Source: Achromobacter xylosoxidans
GTDB lineage: Bacteria; Pseudomonadota; Gammaproteobacteria; Burkholderiales; Burkholderiaceae_B
Assembly (NCBI RefSeq): GCF_002192695.1
Contig: NZ_MTLG01000011.1
Coordinates: 124,001-188,000, forward strand
DNA: 64,000 nt
Direction: 5' to 3'
The notes beneath the pieces were generated by a model that was given only the letters and a program-made list of their open reading frames with translations, searched no databases and had not been told where the DNA came from. Shown here piece after piece: positions 9,246 to 19,505 of this stretch. How positions within the stretch are numbered: the stretch's first letter is position 1; every line of letters starts with the position of its first letter. The translations under genes and the position numbers were made by a program.

Positions 9246-10178
9246 TCAGCCAGCTAGGCTCTTCAGCCGTTCCAGCACCTGTTCCTTGCGCGGCAGCGGG
9301 TCGACCGCGCCGTAACCCAGGGTGGACAGGGCCGCCGCGGCATTGGCATAACGCACCGCGTCTTCCCAGGAATCGCCCTGGCAGCGGCGCGCCAGCAGGC
9401 TGCCCGCGAAGCAGTCGCCCGCCCCGGTCGCGTCCACCGCGTCCACGCGCAGGGCGGCCACGGGCACGCGGCGGTGGCCGTCGTCGATGATGGAGCCGTC
9501 CTTGCCCAGCTTCAGCACCACCACCCCGCTGGCGCCGGCGTCGCGGATCCAGTCCAGCGTGCGTTCCGGATCGTCGTTGCCGGTGAGGTGCTGCATGTCG
9601 TCCATGCTGGGCAGGAACAGGTCGGCCGTGCGCATGGTCTCGCGCAGCACGGCGCGGGCGCGGTCCACCGGCCACAGGCGCAGCCGCAAGTTCGAATCCA
9701 GACTGACCTGAACGCCGGCCGCGTGCGCGCGCTCGATGGCGGCGAACACGGTGTCGCAGGCGCTGGTGCTGATCGCCAGGCTGATGCCCGACACGTGCAG
9801 GTAGCGGGCGCGCTCGATCAGGCCCGAGTCCAGGCTGGACGGCGTCATCAGGCTGGCGGCGGAGCCGCGGCGCAGATAACTGAAGGCGTGGCCGTCCGGG
9901 CCGTGCTGCACAAAATAAAGGCCGGTGTGCGCCTGTTGGTCCACCTGCACGCCCGAGGTATCCACGCCCTCGGCCTGCCACAAGTCCAGGAACTGCTGGC
10001 CGAAGGCATCGTTGCCGACGCGCGTCAGATAGGCGCAGCTTGCGCCCTGCCGCGCCGCGGCGATGACAGCGTTGGACGTATCGCCGCCGAAGCCCTGCAG
10101 GTACTGGCGCTGGTCCTGGTGCGTCTGGTTCAGTTCGACCAGCGGTTCGCCCAGCGCGACGATATCGAAATCAGCCAT
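9246..10178 (-). CDS. kdgK: PfkB-family sugar kinase, probable 2-dehydro-3-deoxygluconokinase
   Basis: A 310-residue ribokinase-family enzyme. Family marks are GGDTSNAVIAAARQG near the N-terminus, the second motif VDATGAGDCFAGS with the catalytic Asp and anion hole near residue 250, and GVVVLKLGKDGS before it. The assignment as KDG kinase rests on the neighbouring KDPG-aldolase gene, whose stop it overlaps by 8 bp: phosphorylation of 2-keto-3-deoxygluconate gives that enzyme's substrate. Other ketose or deoxy-sugar substrates cannot be excluded. ATG 10178 starts right at the first strand (MADFDIVALGEPLVE). Confidence 0.8.
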   Translation of the reverse strand: MADFDIVALGEPLVELNQTHQDQRQYLQGFGGDTSNAVIAAARQGASCAYLTRVGNDAFGQQFLDLWQAEGVDTSGVQVDQQAHTGLYFVQHGPDGHAFSYLRRGSAASLMTPSSLDSGLIERARYLHVSGISLAISTSACDTVFAAIERAHAAGVQVSLDSNLRLRLWPVDRARAVLRETMRTADLFLPSMDDMQHLTGNDDPERTLDWIRDAGASGVVVLKLGKDGSIIDDGHRRVPVAALRVDAVDATGAGDCFAGSLLARRCQGDSWEDAVRYANAAAALSTLGYGAVDPLPRKEQVLERLKSLAG

Positions 10179-10821
10179 GGGCGGCCTCCCGGGTGCGGAT
10201 GATCTGCGCCACCAGCGCGGCGGTGTCGCGGGCGGCGAAGGCCGCCTTGTCATAGAGGTTGCTGCCGATGCCGACGATGGCGGCGCCGGCGGCGAAGTAC
10301 GAGCCCATGTTGTCCTGGGTGACGCCGCCCGTGGGGCAGAAGATGGTGTCCGGGTAGACCGACTTGAGCGCCGCCAGGTGCTTGGGGCCGCCCGTGTCCG
10401 CCGGGAAGATCTTCACCACGTCCACGCCCGCGCGGCGCGCCGCCAGCACTTCGGTGGGCGTGAACGCGCCCAGCAGGCAGAGCGCGTCGGCCGCGTGCGC
10501 CAGGTCGACGATGTCGGTGGCCAGCGCCGGCGACACCAGGAAATCCGCGCCCGCGACCAGGGCCTCGCGCGCCTGCTGCTGGTCCAGCACCGTGCCCACG
10601 CCCAGCAGCAGCTCGCTGCCGTGCTTGTCGCGCAGCGCCCGCAGCAAATCGGTGACGCCGGGGATGGTCCAGGTCAGTTCCAGCGTGGTGCAGCCAGCGG
10701 CCACCGCGACTTCGGCCGCATAGGCGGCGGTGGCGGCGTCCGTGTAGCGCAGCACGGGGACGACCCGGGAGGCCAGCAGGGTGGAGAGCTTGGAGGCGAG
10801 AGGGGCAGCGGTTGCGGTCAT
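10171..10821 (-). CDS. eda: 2-dehydro-3-deoxy-phosphogluconate (KDPG/KDPGal) aldolase
   Basis: A 216-residue class I aldolase of the KDPG/KHG family. It has the proton-transfer glutamate in TTLELTW (Glu48), the Schiff-base lysine in VDVVKIFPAD (Lys137) and the phosphate-binding GGVTQDNMGSYFAAGA. It cleaves KDPG to pyruvate and glyceraldehyde-3-phosphate. AAGGA lies 6 bases before the ATG at 10821. It sits 22 bp after the IclR gene and overlaps the kinase gene, giving an iclR-eda-kdgK operon. The 6-phosphogalactonate aldolase (DgoA) has the same motifs, so the sugar is not settled. Confidence 0.88.
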   Translation of the reverse strand: MTATAAPLASKLSTLLASRVVPVLRYTDAATAAYAAEVAVAAGCTTLELTWTIPGVTDLLRALRDKHGSELLLGVGTVLDQQQAREALVAGADFLVSPALATDIVDLAHAADALCLLGAFTPTEVLAARRAGVDVVKIFPADTGGPKHLAALKSVYPDTIFCPTGGVTQDNMGSYFAAGAAIVGIGSNLYDKAAFAARDTAALVAQIIRTREAAHG

Positions 10822-10843
10822 GGCATTCCTTGGAGGCAGGCGG

Positions 10844-11629
10844 TCAGGCGCCGCCGGGTGATACCGGCAGGACGGCGAGTTTGGCCGCGGCGGCATCGCG
10901 CAGCCGCAGCAAGGGTTCGATATAGGCGGCTTGCGGGTCGTCGCGCCGCCGGAACAACAAGGTGCTGACGCTGACGCCGGCAATGGGCCGCCCGGCCGCA
11001 TCGCACAGGGCCACGCCGTAGCAGACGATGCCGGCTTCGTTTTCTTCGTCGTCGGTGGCGTAACCGCGGGCGGCGGCCACGTCCAGCACGGCGCGCAGTT
11101 CGGGCAGGCTGGTCACGGTGCCCGGCATGCGCGCGGCCAGCGGCAGCTCGCGCAGCAGGCGTTCGCGCGAGGCCGGGTCCAGCGCCGCCAGATAGGCCTT
11201 GCCGACCGCGCTGGAATGCAGCGCCACCGAAGCCCCGACGCGCGAGGCCATGCGCACCGGTCCGGGACTTTCCAGCTTGTCGATATAGGTCATCTCGTGC
11301 CCGGCGGGCACGGCCAGGTGCACGGTTTCGCCGGTTTCGTCGCGCAAGGCCTGCAGGTCGGGCGCCAGCGCCGCGCGCAGGTCGAACTGGGACCAGGCGC
11401 GGCTGGCCAGCGACATCAGGCGCGGCCCCAGGCGGTAGGCGCCGCCGGTTTCGGCCACCATGCCCTGCTCGGCCAGCGCCGCGACGATACGGTAGACGGT
11501 CGGCCGGGGATAGCCGCAGCTGCGCGCCAGCGACGCAGCCGTGGGCGGCTGCGGCGCATCCGCCACCGCCTGCAGCACCGTCATGAACTTGGCGAACGCC
11601 GCAGCGCCCGGGACCTTGGTTTCCAGCAA
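10844..11629 (-). CDS. IclR family transcriptional regulator
   Basis: A 261-residue IclR-type regulator with an N-terminal winged helix (TAASLARSCGYPRPTVYRIVAALAEQGMV, about residues 35-63) and a C-terminal effector domain (AVGKAYLAALDPASRERLL). The TTG at 11629 has GGAG six bases upstream and is preferred; another TTG four codons earlier has no ribosome site. As the first gene of the operon with eda and kdgK it probably controls hexonate breakdown, with the sugar acid or its keto form as effector. A perfect inverted repeat 125 bp upstream (11754-11770) is a candidate operator. Confidence 0.87.
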   Translation of the reverse strand: MLETKVPGAAAFAKFMTVLQAVADAPQPPTAASLARSCGYPRPTVYRIVAALAEQGMVAETGGAYRLGPRLMSLASRAWSQFDLRAALAPDLQALRDETGETVHLAVPAGHEMTYIDKLESPGPVRMASRVGASVALHSSAVGKAYLAALDPASRERLLRELPLAARMPGTVTSLPELRAVLDVAAARGYATDDEENEAGIVCYGVALCDAAGRPIAGVSVSTLLFRRRDDPQAAYIEPLLRLRDAAAAKLAVLPVSPGGA

Positions 11630-11753
11630 CGATGTCTCCAACTAAGGGCGGCAAGCCTTTAGCAATGAATCTGCAGAATGCGCAACGCGGACAGCGCGAA
11701 TTTCAGACGAATCTGCGATACTGTTTATTTGTACAGCTAGTGAGCCTTGCGGT

Positions 11754-11770
11754 TGTCCACATTTTGGACA
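11754..11770. promoter_or_regulatory. Inverted repeat, candidate IclR operator
   Basis: TGTCCACATTTTGGACA is a perfect 6-bp dyad with a 5-bp spacer, in the 242 bp between the IclR start and the divergent uvrA-type gene. Size and symmetry suit IclR-type sites. It could affect either gene; the assignment is inference from position. Confidence 0.45.
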
Positions 11771-11871
11771 CATGACTCACAATATAGTCAATTATTCCAT
11801 ATCGCCGCGCTCGGAACCAGCGATGGGTTGTCGCTCGGGCAGGCCTCTCCCCTCAGGCTACGATACCGTCC

Positions 11872-14800
11872 ATGAGCTCCCAAATTCGCATCGTTGGCGC
11901 CCGCCAGAACAATCTCAAGAACCTGGACCTGACCATCGCCACCGGCGAACTGGTCGTCGTGACCGGCGTGTCGGGGTCCGGCAAAAGTTCGCTGGCCTTT
12001 GACACCCTCTACGCCGAGGGGCAGCGGCGTTATGTGGAAACCTTCTCGCCCTATGCGCGCCAGTTCCTGGACCGCATGGACAAGCCGCAGGTGGACCGCA
12101 TCGAAGGCATCCTGCCCGCCATCGCCATCGACCAGACCAATCCGGTGCGCAGTTCGCGCAGCACGGTCGGCACGATGACGGAACTGAACGACCACCTGAA
12201 GCTGTTGTTCGCGCGCGGCGCCAAGCTGTATTGCCGCGGCTGCGGCAAGGTGGTGCGGCGCGACACGCCGGATTCCGTGTACCACTCGCTGGCCGAACGC
12301 GCCGCCGCCGCCGGCGATCCGCGGCTGGTGGTGACCTTCCCCATCGCCGTTCCCGCCAACTTCACCGAAGAAGAAGTGCGCGGCTTCCTGGAGCAGCAGG
12401 GCTACACCCGCGTGCACGCCGAGGAAAACGCCGCGCCGCGCGCGGCCGCCCCGGCCAAGGGCGCCAAGAAGGCCAAGGCCGCGAAAGGCAGCACCGAATC
12501 GCGCCGCATCCTGCACGTGGTGCAGGACCGCTTCCGCTTCGCCGGCACCGAGCGCGAACGCGTGATGGAAGCGCTGGACACCGCGCTGCGCATGGGCGCC
12601 GGCCATCTGGCCGTGTACGTCATGGACGCCGAGGGCGGCAACGCGCACATCTGGAAATACAGCGACCGCCTGCATTGCGCGGATTGCGACATCGAGTACA
12701 CCGATCCCCTGCCCAGCAGCTTCTCGTTCAACTCGCCCCTGGGCGCATGCGAGGCCTGCCGCGGCTTCGGCCGCGTGATCGGCATCGATTTCGGCCTGGT
12801 CATCCCGGACGAAAACAAGACCCTGCTGGAAGGCGCCATCAAGCCCTGGACCACGCCGTCGTACAAGGAATGCCAGGACGAACTGCAGAAGTACGCGCCC
12901 AAGGCCGGCGTGCCGCTGGGCGTGCCCTGGAAGAGCATGAGCGAAGAGCACAAGCGCTGGGTGCTCTACGGCACGCCCGACTGGAAGGGCGGCAACGACG
13001 CCTGGAAGCACCAGTGGTACGGCGTGCAGCGCTTCTTCGACTGGCTGGAAACCAAGGCCTACAAGATGCACGTGCGCGTGCTGCTGTCGAAGTACCGCAG
13101 CTACACGCCCTGCCCCACCTGCAACGGCGCGCGCCTCAAGCCCGATGCGCTGCTCTGGCGCCTGGGCACCAAGGAAGAAGCCGACACCGTGCTGCCGCCG
13201 GCAGACGGCCGCTACAAGCGCTTCATGCCCGTGGGCGCCAACTGGAGCCGCGAACAGCTCGAAGGCCTGGGCGGCCTGTCCATCCATGACGTGATGCTGC
13301 TGCCCATCGAACGGGTGCGGGCCTTCTTCGACACCCTGTCGTTCTCCGGCGCGCTGGACGCCGCCACCGACCTGCTCATGACCGAAGTGCGGGCGCGTCT
13401 CAAGTTCCTGTGCGACGTGGGCCTGGGCTACCTGACGCTGGACCGCCAGAGCCGCACGCTGTCGGGCGGCGAGGTGCAGCGCATCAACCTGACCACGGCG
13501 TTGGGCACCTCGCTGGTGAACACCCTGTTCGTGCTCGACGAACCGTCCATCGGCCTGCATCCGCGCGACATGCACCGCGTGGTCGAAGTCATGCACCGGC
13601 TGCGCAACGCCGGCAACACGCTGGTGGTGGTGGAGCACGACCCGCAGGTCATGGTGGCCGCGGACCGCATCATCGACATCGGCCCCGGCCCCGGCGAACG
13701 CGGCGGCCAGATCGTCTTCGACGGCACGCCGTCGCAATTGCGCGCGGCGCGCACGCTGACGGGCGATTACCTGGGCGGCCGCCAGCGCGTGGAAGCGCCG
13801 CGTCCGATGCCGGTGGCGGCGAACACGCCGCGGCTGCTGCTGGAAGGCGTCAGCGCGCACAACCTGAAGAACGTCTCCGTCGAATTGCCGCTGGGCCGCC
13901 TGGTCTGCGTGACCGGCGTGTCCGGCTCGGGCAAGTCCACGCTGGTGCAGGACGTGCTGTTCCCCGCCCTGCTCAAGCAGAAGGGCAAGCCCTCGGAAGC
14001 GCCCGGCGCCTTCGAGCGCCTGCTGGGCGCCGAACAGATCGCCGACGTGGTCATGGTGGACCAGACCCCCATCGGCAAGACCGCGCGTTCCAACCCGGCC
14101 AGCTACGTGGGCGCGTTCGACGCGATCCGCAAGCTGTTCGCGCAAGCGCCGCTGGCGCGTGAACGCGCCTACACCGCGGGTACGTTCAGCTTCAACGGCG
14201 GCGACGGCCGCTGCCCGACCTGCGGCGGCACCGGCTTCGAGCATGTGGAGATGCAGTTCCTGTCGGACGTCTACCTGCGCTGCCCGGACTGCGACGGCAA
14301 GCGCTTCCGCCCGGAAGTGCTGGAAGTGCGCGTCGAACATCTGGGCAAGAGCGCGTCCATCGATGAAGTGCTGGAGATGACGGTCAGCGAGGCGCTGGAC
14401 TTCTTCAAGGGCCTGCGCGACGTGCAGACCGGCCTGGCACCGCTGGCCGACGTGGGCCTGGAATACGTGCGGCTGGGGCAGCCCGTGCCCACCCTGTCGG
14501 GCGGCGAGGCGCAGCGCCTGAAGCTGGCCGGCCACCTGGCCGAAGCCGCGCGCAGCGGCATTTCCACCGCCAAGGTCGCCAAGAAGGGTAGCCTGTTCCT
14601 GTTCGACGAACCCACCACCGGCCTGCACTTCGACGACGTGGCGCGGCTGATGCGCGCGTTCCGTAAGCTGCTGGCCGCCGGCCACACGCTGCTGGTGATC
14701 GAGCACAACCTGGACGTGATCCGCGCGGCGGACTGGCTGATCGACCTGGGTCCCGAAGGCGGCGACGCCGGCGGCCTGGTCATCGGCACCGGCACGCCGC

Positions 14801-17634
14801 AGGACCTGATGGACAACCCCAAGTCGCATACGGGCGCCGCCCTGCGCGACTACGAAGTCAGCATCCTGCCGGCCGACGTGGTGGTAAGCACCGACGCCGA
14901 CGCGCAGGAAGTGGAGCAGGCCGGCCTGACCGCCCGCATCGCCGAGCCCGGCGAAGCCTACGGCGCGGACGTGGGCCGCCCGCTGCAGTCCCTGATGCGC
15001 GAGCGCCGCCAAGCCAACATGGCGATCGAGATCCGCAATGCCCGCGAGCACAACCTGAAGAACGTCAGCGTGGAAATCCCGCGCGACAAGTTCACCGTCA
15101 TCACAGGCGTGTCCGGCTCGGGCAAGTCCACGCTGGCCTTCGACATCCTGTTCAACGAGGGCCAGCGCCGCTACCTGGAGTCGCTCAACGCCTACGCCCG
15201 CGCCATCGTGCAGCCGGCCGGCAAGCCGGACGTGGACGCCATCTTCGGCATCCCGCCCACGGTCGCCATCGAGCAGCGCACCAGCCGCGGCGGACGCAAG
15301 TCCACCGTGGCCACGATGACGGAAATCCACCACTTCCTGCGCCTCTTGTACGTCAAGCTGGGCACGCAATACTGCCCGGATTGCAACGTGGCGGTGGAGC
15401 CGCAGAACACCGACCAGATCGTGGCGCGGCTGCTGCGCGAGCACAAGGGCGTGCACATCGGCCTGCTGGCGCCGCTGGTCACGGCCCGCAAGGGCTATTA
15501 CACGGACCTGGCCAAATGGGCAGGCTCCAAGGGCCACTCGCACCTGCGCGTGGACGGCGAGTTCATTCCCGTCGCCCCCTGGCCGCGCCTGGACCGCTAC
15601 AAGGAACACACCATCGAGCTGCCGATCGCGGACGTGGTGGTGGACCCGGCCAACGAGGCCGAGCTGCGCGCGGCGGTCAAGAACGCGCTGGAAAACGGCC
15701 AGGGCGTGATGTCCGTGGTCTGGCCGGTGAACAAGCTGCACGAGGCGCTGGACAGCGACCTGCAGCAGCAGCATTTCTCGGTCAAGCGCGCCTGCCCGTC
15801 TTGCGGCACCAGCTTCCCCGAGCCGGATCCGCGCCTGTTCTCGTACAACTCCAAGCATGGCTGGTGCACGGGCTGCTACGGCACGGGCCTGCAACTGCAA
15901 GGCTTCGATGAAGAGCAGACCGGCGAGGAAACCGCCTGGAACGCCTGGTACGAAGGCGAGGCCAAGCCCTGCACGCAATGCGACGGACAGCGCCTGAACC
16001 GCGTCGCCCGCGCCGTGCGCTGGCGCGACAAGTCCATCGCCGAACTCGCCTCGCTGCCGGTGTCGGACGCGCATACCTTCTTCACCGGGCTGGTGGCGCG
16101 CGGCCGCGAAGGCGAGATCGCCCGCGACATCCTCACGGAAATCCGCGGACGCCTGAACTTCATGCAGGAAGTGGGCCTGAACTACCTGGCGCTGGACCGC
16201 GCCGCGCCCACGCTGTCCGGCGGCGAAGCGCAGCGCATCCGCCTGGCCGCGCAACTGGGTTCGAATCTGCAAGGCGTCTGCTATGTGCTGGACGAACCGA
16301 CCATCGGCCTGCACCCGCGCGACAACCGCATCCTGCTGGACGCGCTGGCGCGCCTGGAAGGCAACGGCAACACGCTGGTGGTGGTGGAGCATGATGACGA
16401 CACCATCCGCCGCGCCTCGCACATCATCGACATCGGACCGGGCGCGGGCATCCGCGGCGGTCGCGTGGTGGCCCAGGGCAGCGCGCAGGACCTGATCGAC
16501 GCGCCCGAATCGGTCACCGGCCGTTATCTGGCCAAACCCTTGCAGCACCCGCTGCAAGGACGCCGGCCGGTCGAGGCCGACACGCCCATGATCGAGATCA
16601 AGGGCGCGCGCCTGCACAATCTGCGCAGCGTGGACGCGAAGATTCCGGTGGGCCGCCTGAGCGTGGTGACCGGCGTGTCGGGCTCGGGCAAGTCCACGCT
16701 GGCGCGCGAAGTGCTGCTGGACAACCTGATGCAGGCCGTGTCGCAAGGCAAGGCGCCGGGCTGGGCGGGCTGCGAGAGCATCAAGGGCTGGGAAGCCATC
16801 GACCGCGTGCTGGAAGTGGACCAGACGCCCATCGGCAAGACGCCGCGCTCGTGCCCGGCCACCTATGTGGGCTTCTGGGACGATGTGCGCAAGCAATTCG
16901 CCGACACCCGCGAATCGCGCATGCGCGGCTGGACCGCGGCGCGCTTCTCGTTCAACACCGGCGACGGCCGCTGCCCGATCTGCGAAGGCCAGGGCATGCG
17001 CACCATCGAGATGAACTTCCTGCCGGACGTGAAGGTGCCTTGCGACGCCTGCAACGGCGCGCGCTTCAACAACGACACGCTCAGCGTGCAGATGCGCGGC
17101 AAGAACGCCGGCGAACTGCTGGCCATGGAAGTGGACGACGCCATCGGCTACTTCGCGGCGCATCCCAAGATCCACCGCCCGTTGCAGCTGATGCAGGACG
17201 TGGGCCTAGGCTACCTGACGCTGGGACAGCCCTCGCCCACGCTGTCGGGCGGCGAAGCGCAACGCATCAAGCTGGTGACCGAGCTGTCCAAGGCGCGCCT
17301 GACCGACGGCCTGATCAAGACCGGCCGCGCATCCCGCATCCCGCATACGCTGTACGTGCTGGACGAGCCCACCGTCGGCCTCTCGATGGCCGACGTGGAA
17401 AAGCTGATCCACGTGCTGCACCGCCTGGTGGAAGCCGGCAATACGGTGGTGGTGATCGAGCACAACCTGGACGTGATCGCCGAGGCCGACTGGCTGCTGG
17501 ACCTGGGCCCCGAAGGCGGCACGGGCGGCGGCAAGCTGGTGGGCGAAGGCTCGCCCGAACACGTCATGACCCTGAGCGACCATTCCCATACCGGACGGGT
17601 CCTGAAGGAATTCCTGGCACATCAACAGCAGTAA
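11872..17634 (+). CDS. uvrA: Double-length UvrA-like excinuclease ABC subunit (tandem UvrA)
   Basis: A 1,920-residue protein made of two UvrA-like halves in tandem, about twice the usual 940-960 residues. Four Walker A motifs GVSGSGKS[ST] start near residues 33, 682, 1079 and 1601. Each is matched by an LSGGE[AV]QR signature and a Walker B ([48 protein letters not shown]). Both halves have the UvrA zinc modules (for example CPTCGG...CPDCDG and CPICEG...CDACNG). The second half begins at about residue 1050 ([16 protein letters not shown]). The family senses DNA damage and loads UvrB. A covalent dimer is suggested; a standard uvrA is probably elsewhere in the genome. A Lys/Ala-rich insert lies near residue 190. 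pabB follows 5 bp after the stop. Confidence 0.93.
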   Translation: MSSQIRIVGARQNNLKNLDLTIATGELVVVTGVSGSGKSSLAFDTLYAEGQRRYVETFSPYARQFLDRMDKPQVDRIEGILPAIAIDQTNPVRSSRSTVGTMTELNDHLKLLFARGAKLYCRGCGKVVRRDTPDSVYHSLAERAAAAGDPRLVVTFPIAVPANFTEEEVRGFLEQQGYTRVHAEENAAPRAAAPAKGAKKAKAAKGSTESRRILHVVQDRFRFAGTERERVMEALDTALRMGAGHLAVYVMDAEGGNAHIWKYSDRLHCADCDIEYTDPLPSSFSFNSPLGACEACRGFGRVIGIDFGLVIPDENKTLLEGAIKPWTTPSYKECQDELQKYAPKAGVPLGVPWKSMSEEHKRWVLYGTPDWKGGNDAWKHQWYGVQRFFDWLETKAYKMHVRVLLSKYRSYTPCPTCNGARLKPDALLWRLGTKEEADTVLPPADGRYKRFMPVGANWSREQLEGLGGLSIHDVMLLPIERVRAFFDTLSFSGALDAATDLLMTEVRARLKFLCDVGLGYLTLDRQSRTLSGGEVQRINLTTALGTSLVNTLFVLDEPSIGLHPRDMHRVVEVMHRLRNAGNTLVVVEHDPQVMVAADRIIDIGPGPGERGGQIVFDGTPSQLRAARTLTGDYLGGRQRVEAPRPMPVAANTPRLLLEGVSAHNLKNVSVELPLGRLVCVTGVSGSGKSTLVQDVLFPALLKQKGKPSEAPGAFERLLGAEQIADVVMVDQTPIGKTARSNPASYVGAFDAIRKLFAQAPLARERAYTAGTFSFNGGDGRCPTCGGTGFEHVEMQFLSDVYLRCPDCDGKRFRPEVLEVRVEHLGKSASIDEVLEMTVSEALDFFKGLRDVQTGLAPLADVGLEYVRLGQPVPTLSGGEAQRLKLAGHLAEAARSGISTAKVAKKGSLFLFDEPTTGLHFDDVARLMRAFRKLLAAGHTLLVIEHNLDVIRAADWLIDLGPEGGDAGGLVIGTGTPQDLMDNPKSHTGAALRDYEVSILPADVVVSTDADAQEVEQAGLTARIAEPGEAYGADVGRPLQSLMRERRQANMAIEIRNAREHNLKNVSVEIPRDKFTVITGVSGSGKSTLAFDILFNEGQRRYLESLNAYARAIVQPAGKPDVDAIFGIPPTVAIEQRTSRGGRKSTVATMTEIHHFLRLLYVKLGTQYCPDCNVAVEPQNTDQIVARLLREHKGVHIGLLAPLVTARKGYYTDLAKWAGSKGHSHLRVDGEFIPVAPWPRLDRYKEHTIELPIADVVVDPANEAELRAAVKNALENGQGVMSVVWPVNKLHEALDSDLQQQHFSVKRACPSCGTSFPEPDPRLFSYNSKHGWCTGCYGTGLQLQGFDEEQTGEETAWNAWYEGEAKPCTQCDGQRLNRVARAVRWRDKSIAELASLPVSDAHTFFTGLVARGREGEIARDILTEIRGRLNFMQEVGLNYLALDRAAPTLSGGEAQRIRLAAQLGSNLQGVCYVLDEPTIGLHPRDNRILLDALARLEGNGNTLVVVEHDDDTIRRASHIIDIGPGAGIRGGRVVAQGSAQDLIDAPESVTGRYLAKPLQHPLQGRRPVEADTPMIEIKGARLHNLRSVDAKIPVGRLSVVTGVSGSGKSTLAREVLLDNLMQAVSQGKAPGWAGCESIKGWEAIDRVLEVDQTPIGKTPRSCPATYVGFWDDVRKQFADTRESRMRGWTAARFSFNTGDGRCPICEGQGMRTIEMNFLPDVKVPCDACNGARFNNDTLSVQMRGKNAGELLAMEVDDAIGYFAAHPKIHRPLQLMQDVGLGYLTLGQPSPTLSGGEAQRIKLVTELSKARLTDGLIKTGRASRIPHTLYVLDEPTVGLSMADVEKLIHVLHRLVEAGNTVVVIEHNLDVIAEADWLLDLGPEGGTGGGKLVGEGSPEHVMTLSDHSHTGRVLKEFLAHQQQ

Positions 17635-17639
17635 GAAGC

Positions 17640-18776
17640 ATGGAATGTCGTTTTGAAGACCGGCTGGCCGGCCGCGCGCGGCGATTCGAGGGCTTGTGCT
17701 CGCGGATCGAGGCGCGCTCTGCCGCCGAGGTCGCCCCTGCTCTCGCGGCCATCGAAGCGCAGCGGCGGCAGGGGCGCTGGATCGCCCTGTTGCTGGACTA
17801 CGAACTGGGCGAATGGCTGTTGCCCGAAGCCGCCATGGCGCCGCCCGCCGGCCCCTGGACGCCGCCGCGCGACGATGGCAGGCCGCGCCTGACGGCGCTT
17901 GCATTCGAACGCAAGCAGGACGAAGCGACCTGGGACGCGCCGGATGCAGGCAGCGCGCCGGCCGCCATCAGCCTGCCCGCGCCGCGCATGACCGAGGCGG
18001 AGTACGTGCGCCAGATCGAGGCCATCCGCGGCCTGATCGGCGACGGCGAGCTGTATCAGGTGAACTACACCCAGCCGCTGGACCTGCAATTCCAGGGCGA
18101 CGCGGCCACCCTGTACCGGCGCATTGCCGCCCGCAATCCGGTGGCGCACGGCGCGTTCATCCAGGACGGCGAGCGCACGGTGCTGTCGTTTTCGCCCGAA
18201 CTGTTCGTGCGCCGCGACGGCCCGCGCCTGACCACGCGCCCGATGAAGGGCACGGCCCCGCGCCACCCCGATCCGGCCGAGGACGAACGGCTGGGCCAGG
18301 CGCTGCTGGCCAGCGAAAAGAACCGCGCCGAAAACCTGATGATCGTGGACCTGCTGCGCAACGACCTGGGCCGCCTGGCCGAGCCGGGCTCGGTGCGGGT
18401 CGACGCGCTGTTCTCGCTGGAGCGCTACCCCACCGTCTGGACCATGACGTCCACGGTGTCGGCGCTGGCGCCGCATGCCTCGCTGGAAGAGGTGCTGCGC
18501 GCGCTGTTTCCCTGCGGCTCCATCACCGGCGCCCCCAAGGTGGCGGCCATGCGCCGCATCCGCCAGATGGAAACGGCGCCGCGCGGCCTGTATTGCGGCA
18601 GCATCGGCTGGCTGGCGCCGGACGGCGACTTCTCGCTGAATGTCGCCATCCGCACCCTGGTGCTGGACCCGGCCGGCCACGGCGTCTATAGCGTGGGCGG
18701 GGGCATCGTGCACGATTCGGACCCGGCCGAGGAATGGCAGGAATGCCACTGGAAGGCCCGGATCCTGCGGGCCTGA
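17640..18776 (+). CDS. pabB: Aminodeoxychorismate synthase component I
   Basis: A 378-residue chorismate-binding enzyme that makes 4-amino-4-deoxychorismate from chorismate and ammonia. The TrpE/PabB signatures are RPMKGTAPRH, ASEKNRAENLMIVDLLRNDL and FPCGSITGAPKVAAM; the Lys in PMKGT is the residue that distinguishes PabB (covalent intermediate) from TrpE. It lacks much of the N-terminal lobe of E. coli PabB (453 aa). The ATG at 17640 lies 5 bp after the uvrA stop. No amidotransferase gene (pabA) is in the window, so one is needed elsewhere. The pabC gene follows after 96 bp. Confidence 0.92.
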   Translation: MECRFEDRLAGRARRFEGLCSRIEARSAAEVAPALAAIEAQRRQGRWIALLLDYELGEWLLPEAAMAPPAGPWTPPRDDGRPRLTALAFERKQDEATWDAPDAGSAPAAISLPAPRMTEAEYVRQIEAIRGLIGDGELYQVNYTQPLDLQFQGDAATLYRRIAARNPVAHGAFIQDGERTVLSFSPELFVRRDGPRLTTRPMKGTAPRHPDPAEDERLGQALLASEKNRAENLMIVDLLRNDLGRLAEPGSVRVDALFSLERYPTVWTMTSTVSALAPHASLEEVLRALFPCGSITGAPKVAAMRRIRQMETAPRGLYCGSIGWLAPDGDFSLNVAIRTLVLDPAGHGVYSVGGGIVHDSDPAEEWQECHWKARILRA

Positions 18777-18872
18777 GGCCGCGGCCCAGGCGTCCGGCGC
18801 CCCTGCTCGCCGGCGGCCATCGGTAGTAGGATAGAGCGCGGCGGCAGCGCACCTTTACCCCAGGAGAGTCCC

Positions 18873-19505
18873 ATGCAACCCGAACTGATCGAGACCATCC
18901 TGGTCGATGCCGAACGACGCGTGCCGCTGCTGGCGCGCCACCTCAAGCGCCTGGAAGCGTCCTGCAAGGCCCTGGGCTACGGCTGGGGCGGCCGGGCCGT
19001 CGAGGCCGACATCATGATTACCGCGCTGGGCCTGGCCACGCCGGGGCCGCACCGGCTGCGCCTGCTGGTGGCGCGCGACGGCAGCCGCAACATCCAGACC
19101 GCGCCGCTGCCGCCCCTGCACCCTGCGCAGGAAGCCATGCTGGCGCCCGAAGCGCTGCGCTCATCCGAACCGCTGCTGCGCTACAAGACCACTTACCGCC
19201 CCTGGTACACCAAGACCATCGAATGGCTGCCCTCGCATCCGCACATCTTCGACCTGCTCTATCTGAATGAACGCGGCGAACTCTGCGAAGGCAGCCGCAG
19301 CAACGTCTATCTGCGCCTGGACGGCGATTGGTACACGCCGCCCGTGGACAGCGGCTGCCTGCCCGGCGTGCAGCGCGCCGAGCTTTTGGAAACGGATCGC
19401 GTGGAAGAACGCGTCCTGACCCTGGCCGACCTGCACGCCGCCGAGGAAATCCGCCTGTCCAACGCGCTGCGCGGCTGGTTTCCGGTGACGCTGCGCGACG
19501 CTTAA
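18873..19505 (+). CDS. pabC: Class IV aminotransferase, probable aminodeoxychorismate lyase
   Basis: A 210-residue fold-type IV PLP enzyme, shorter than E. coli PabC (269 aa). The region LLRYKTTYRPWYT probably has the PLP lysine, and LNERGELCEGSRSNVYL with SGCLPGVQRAELLE are the conserved cofactor phosphate and exit-loop motifs of the family. It should split aminodeoxychorismate into p-aminobenzoate and pyruvate. CAGGAGAG gives a good ribosome site before the ATG. It follows pabB, which supports the call over a D-amino-acid aminotransferase. Its stop overlaps that of the opposing LysR gene by 4 bases. Confidence 0.87.
   Translation: MQPELIETILVDAERRVPLLARHLKRLEASCKALGYGWGGRAVEADIMITALGLATPGPHRLRLLVARDGSRNIQTAPLPPLHPAQEAMLAPEALRSSEPLLRYKTTYRPWYTKTIEWLPSHPHIFDLLYLNERGELCEGSRSNVYLRLDGDWYTPPVDSGCLPGVQRAELLETDRVEERVLTLADLHAAEEIRLSNALRGWFPVTLRDA

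Noticed and set aside
11642..11871. Possible CRISPR, tRNA or leader RNA in this AT-richer gap
   Set aside because: Only a short dyad and no cloverleaf, repeat array or riboswitch-like fold was seen.
11788..17175. A 1,795-codon open frame antisense to the UvrA-type gene
   Set aside because: Long antisense frames are common opposite GC-rich genes. The product is a His/Gln/Arg/Ala-rich chain with no family motifs, while the sense frame has four complete ATPase cores.
16851..17639. Extension of the pabB frame 263 codons upstream into the UvrA-type gene
   Set aside because: The extension is an out-of-frame reading of UvrA; the ATG at 17640 with its own spacing gives a normal PabB N-terminus.
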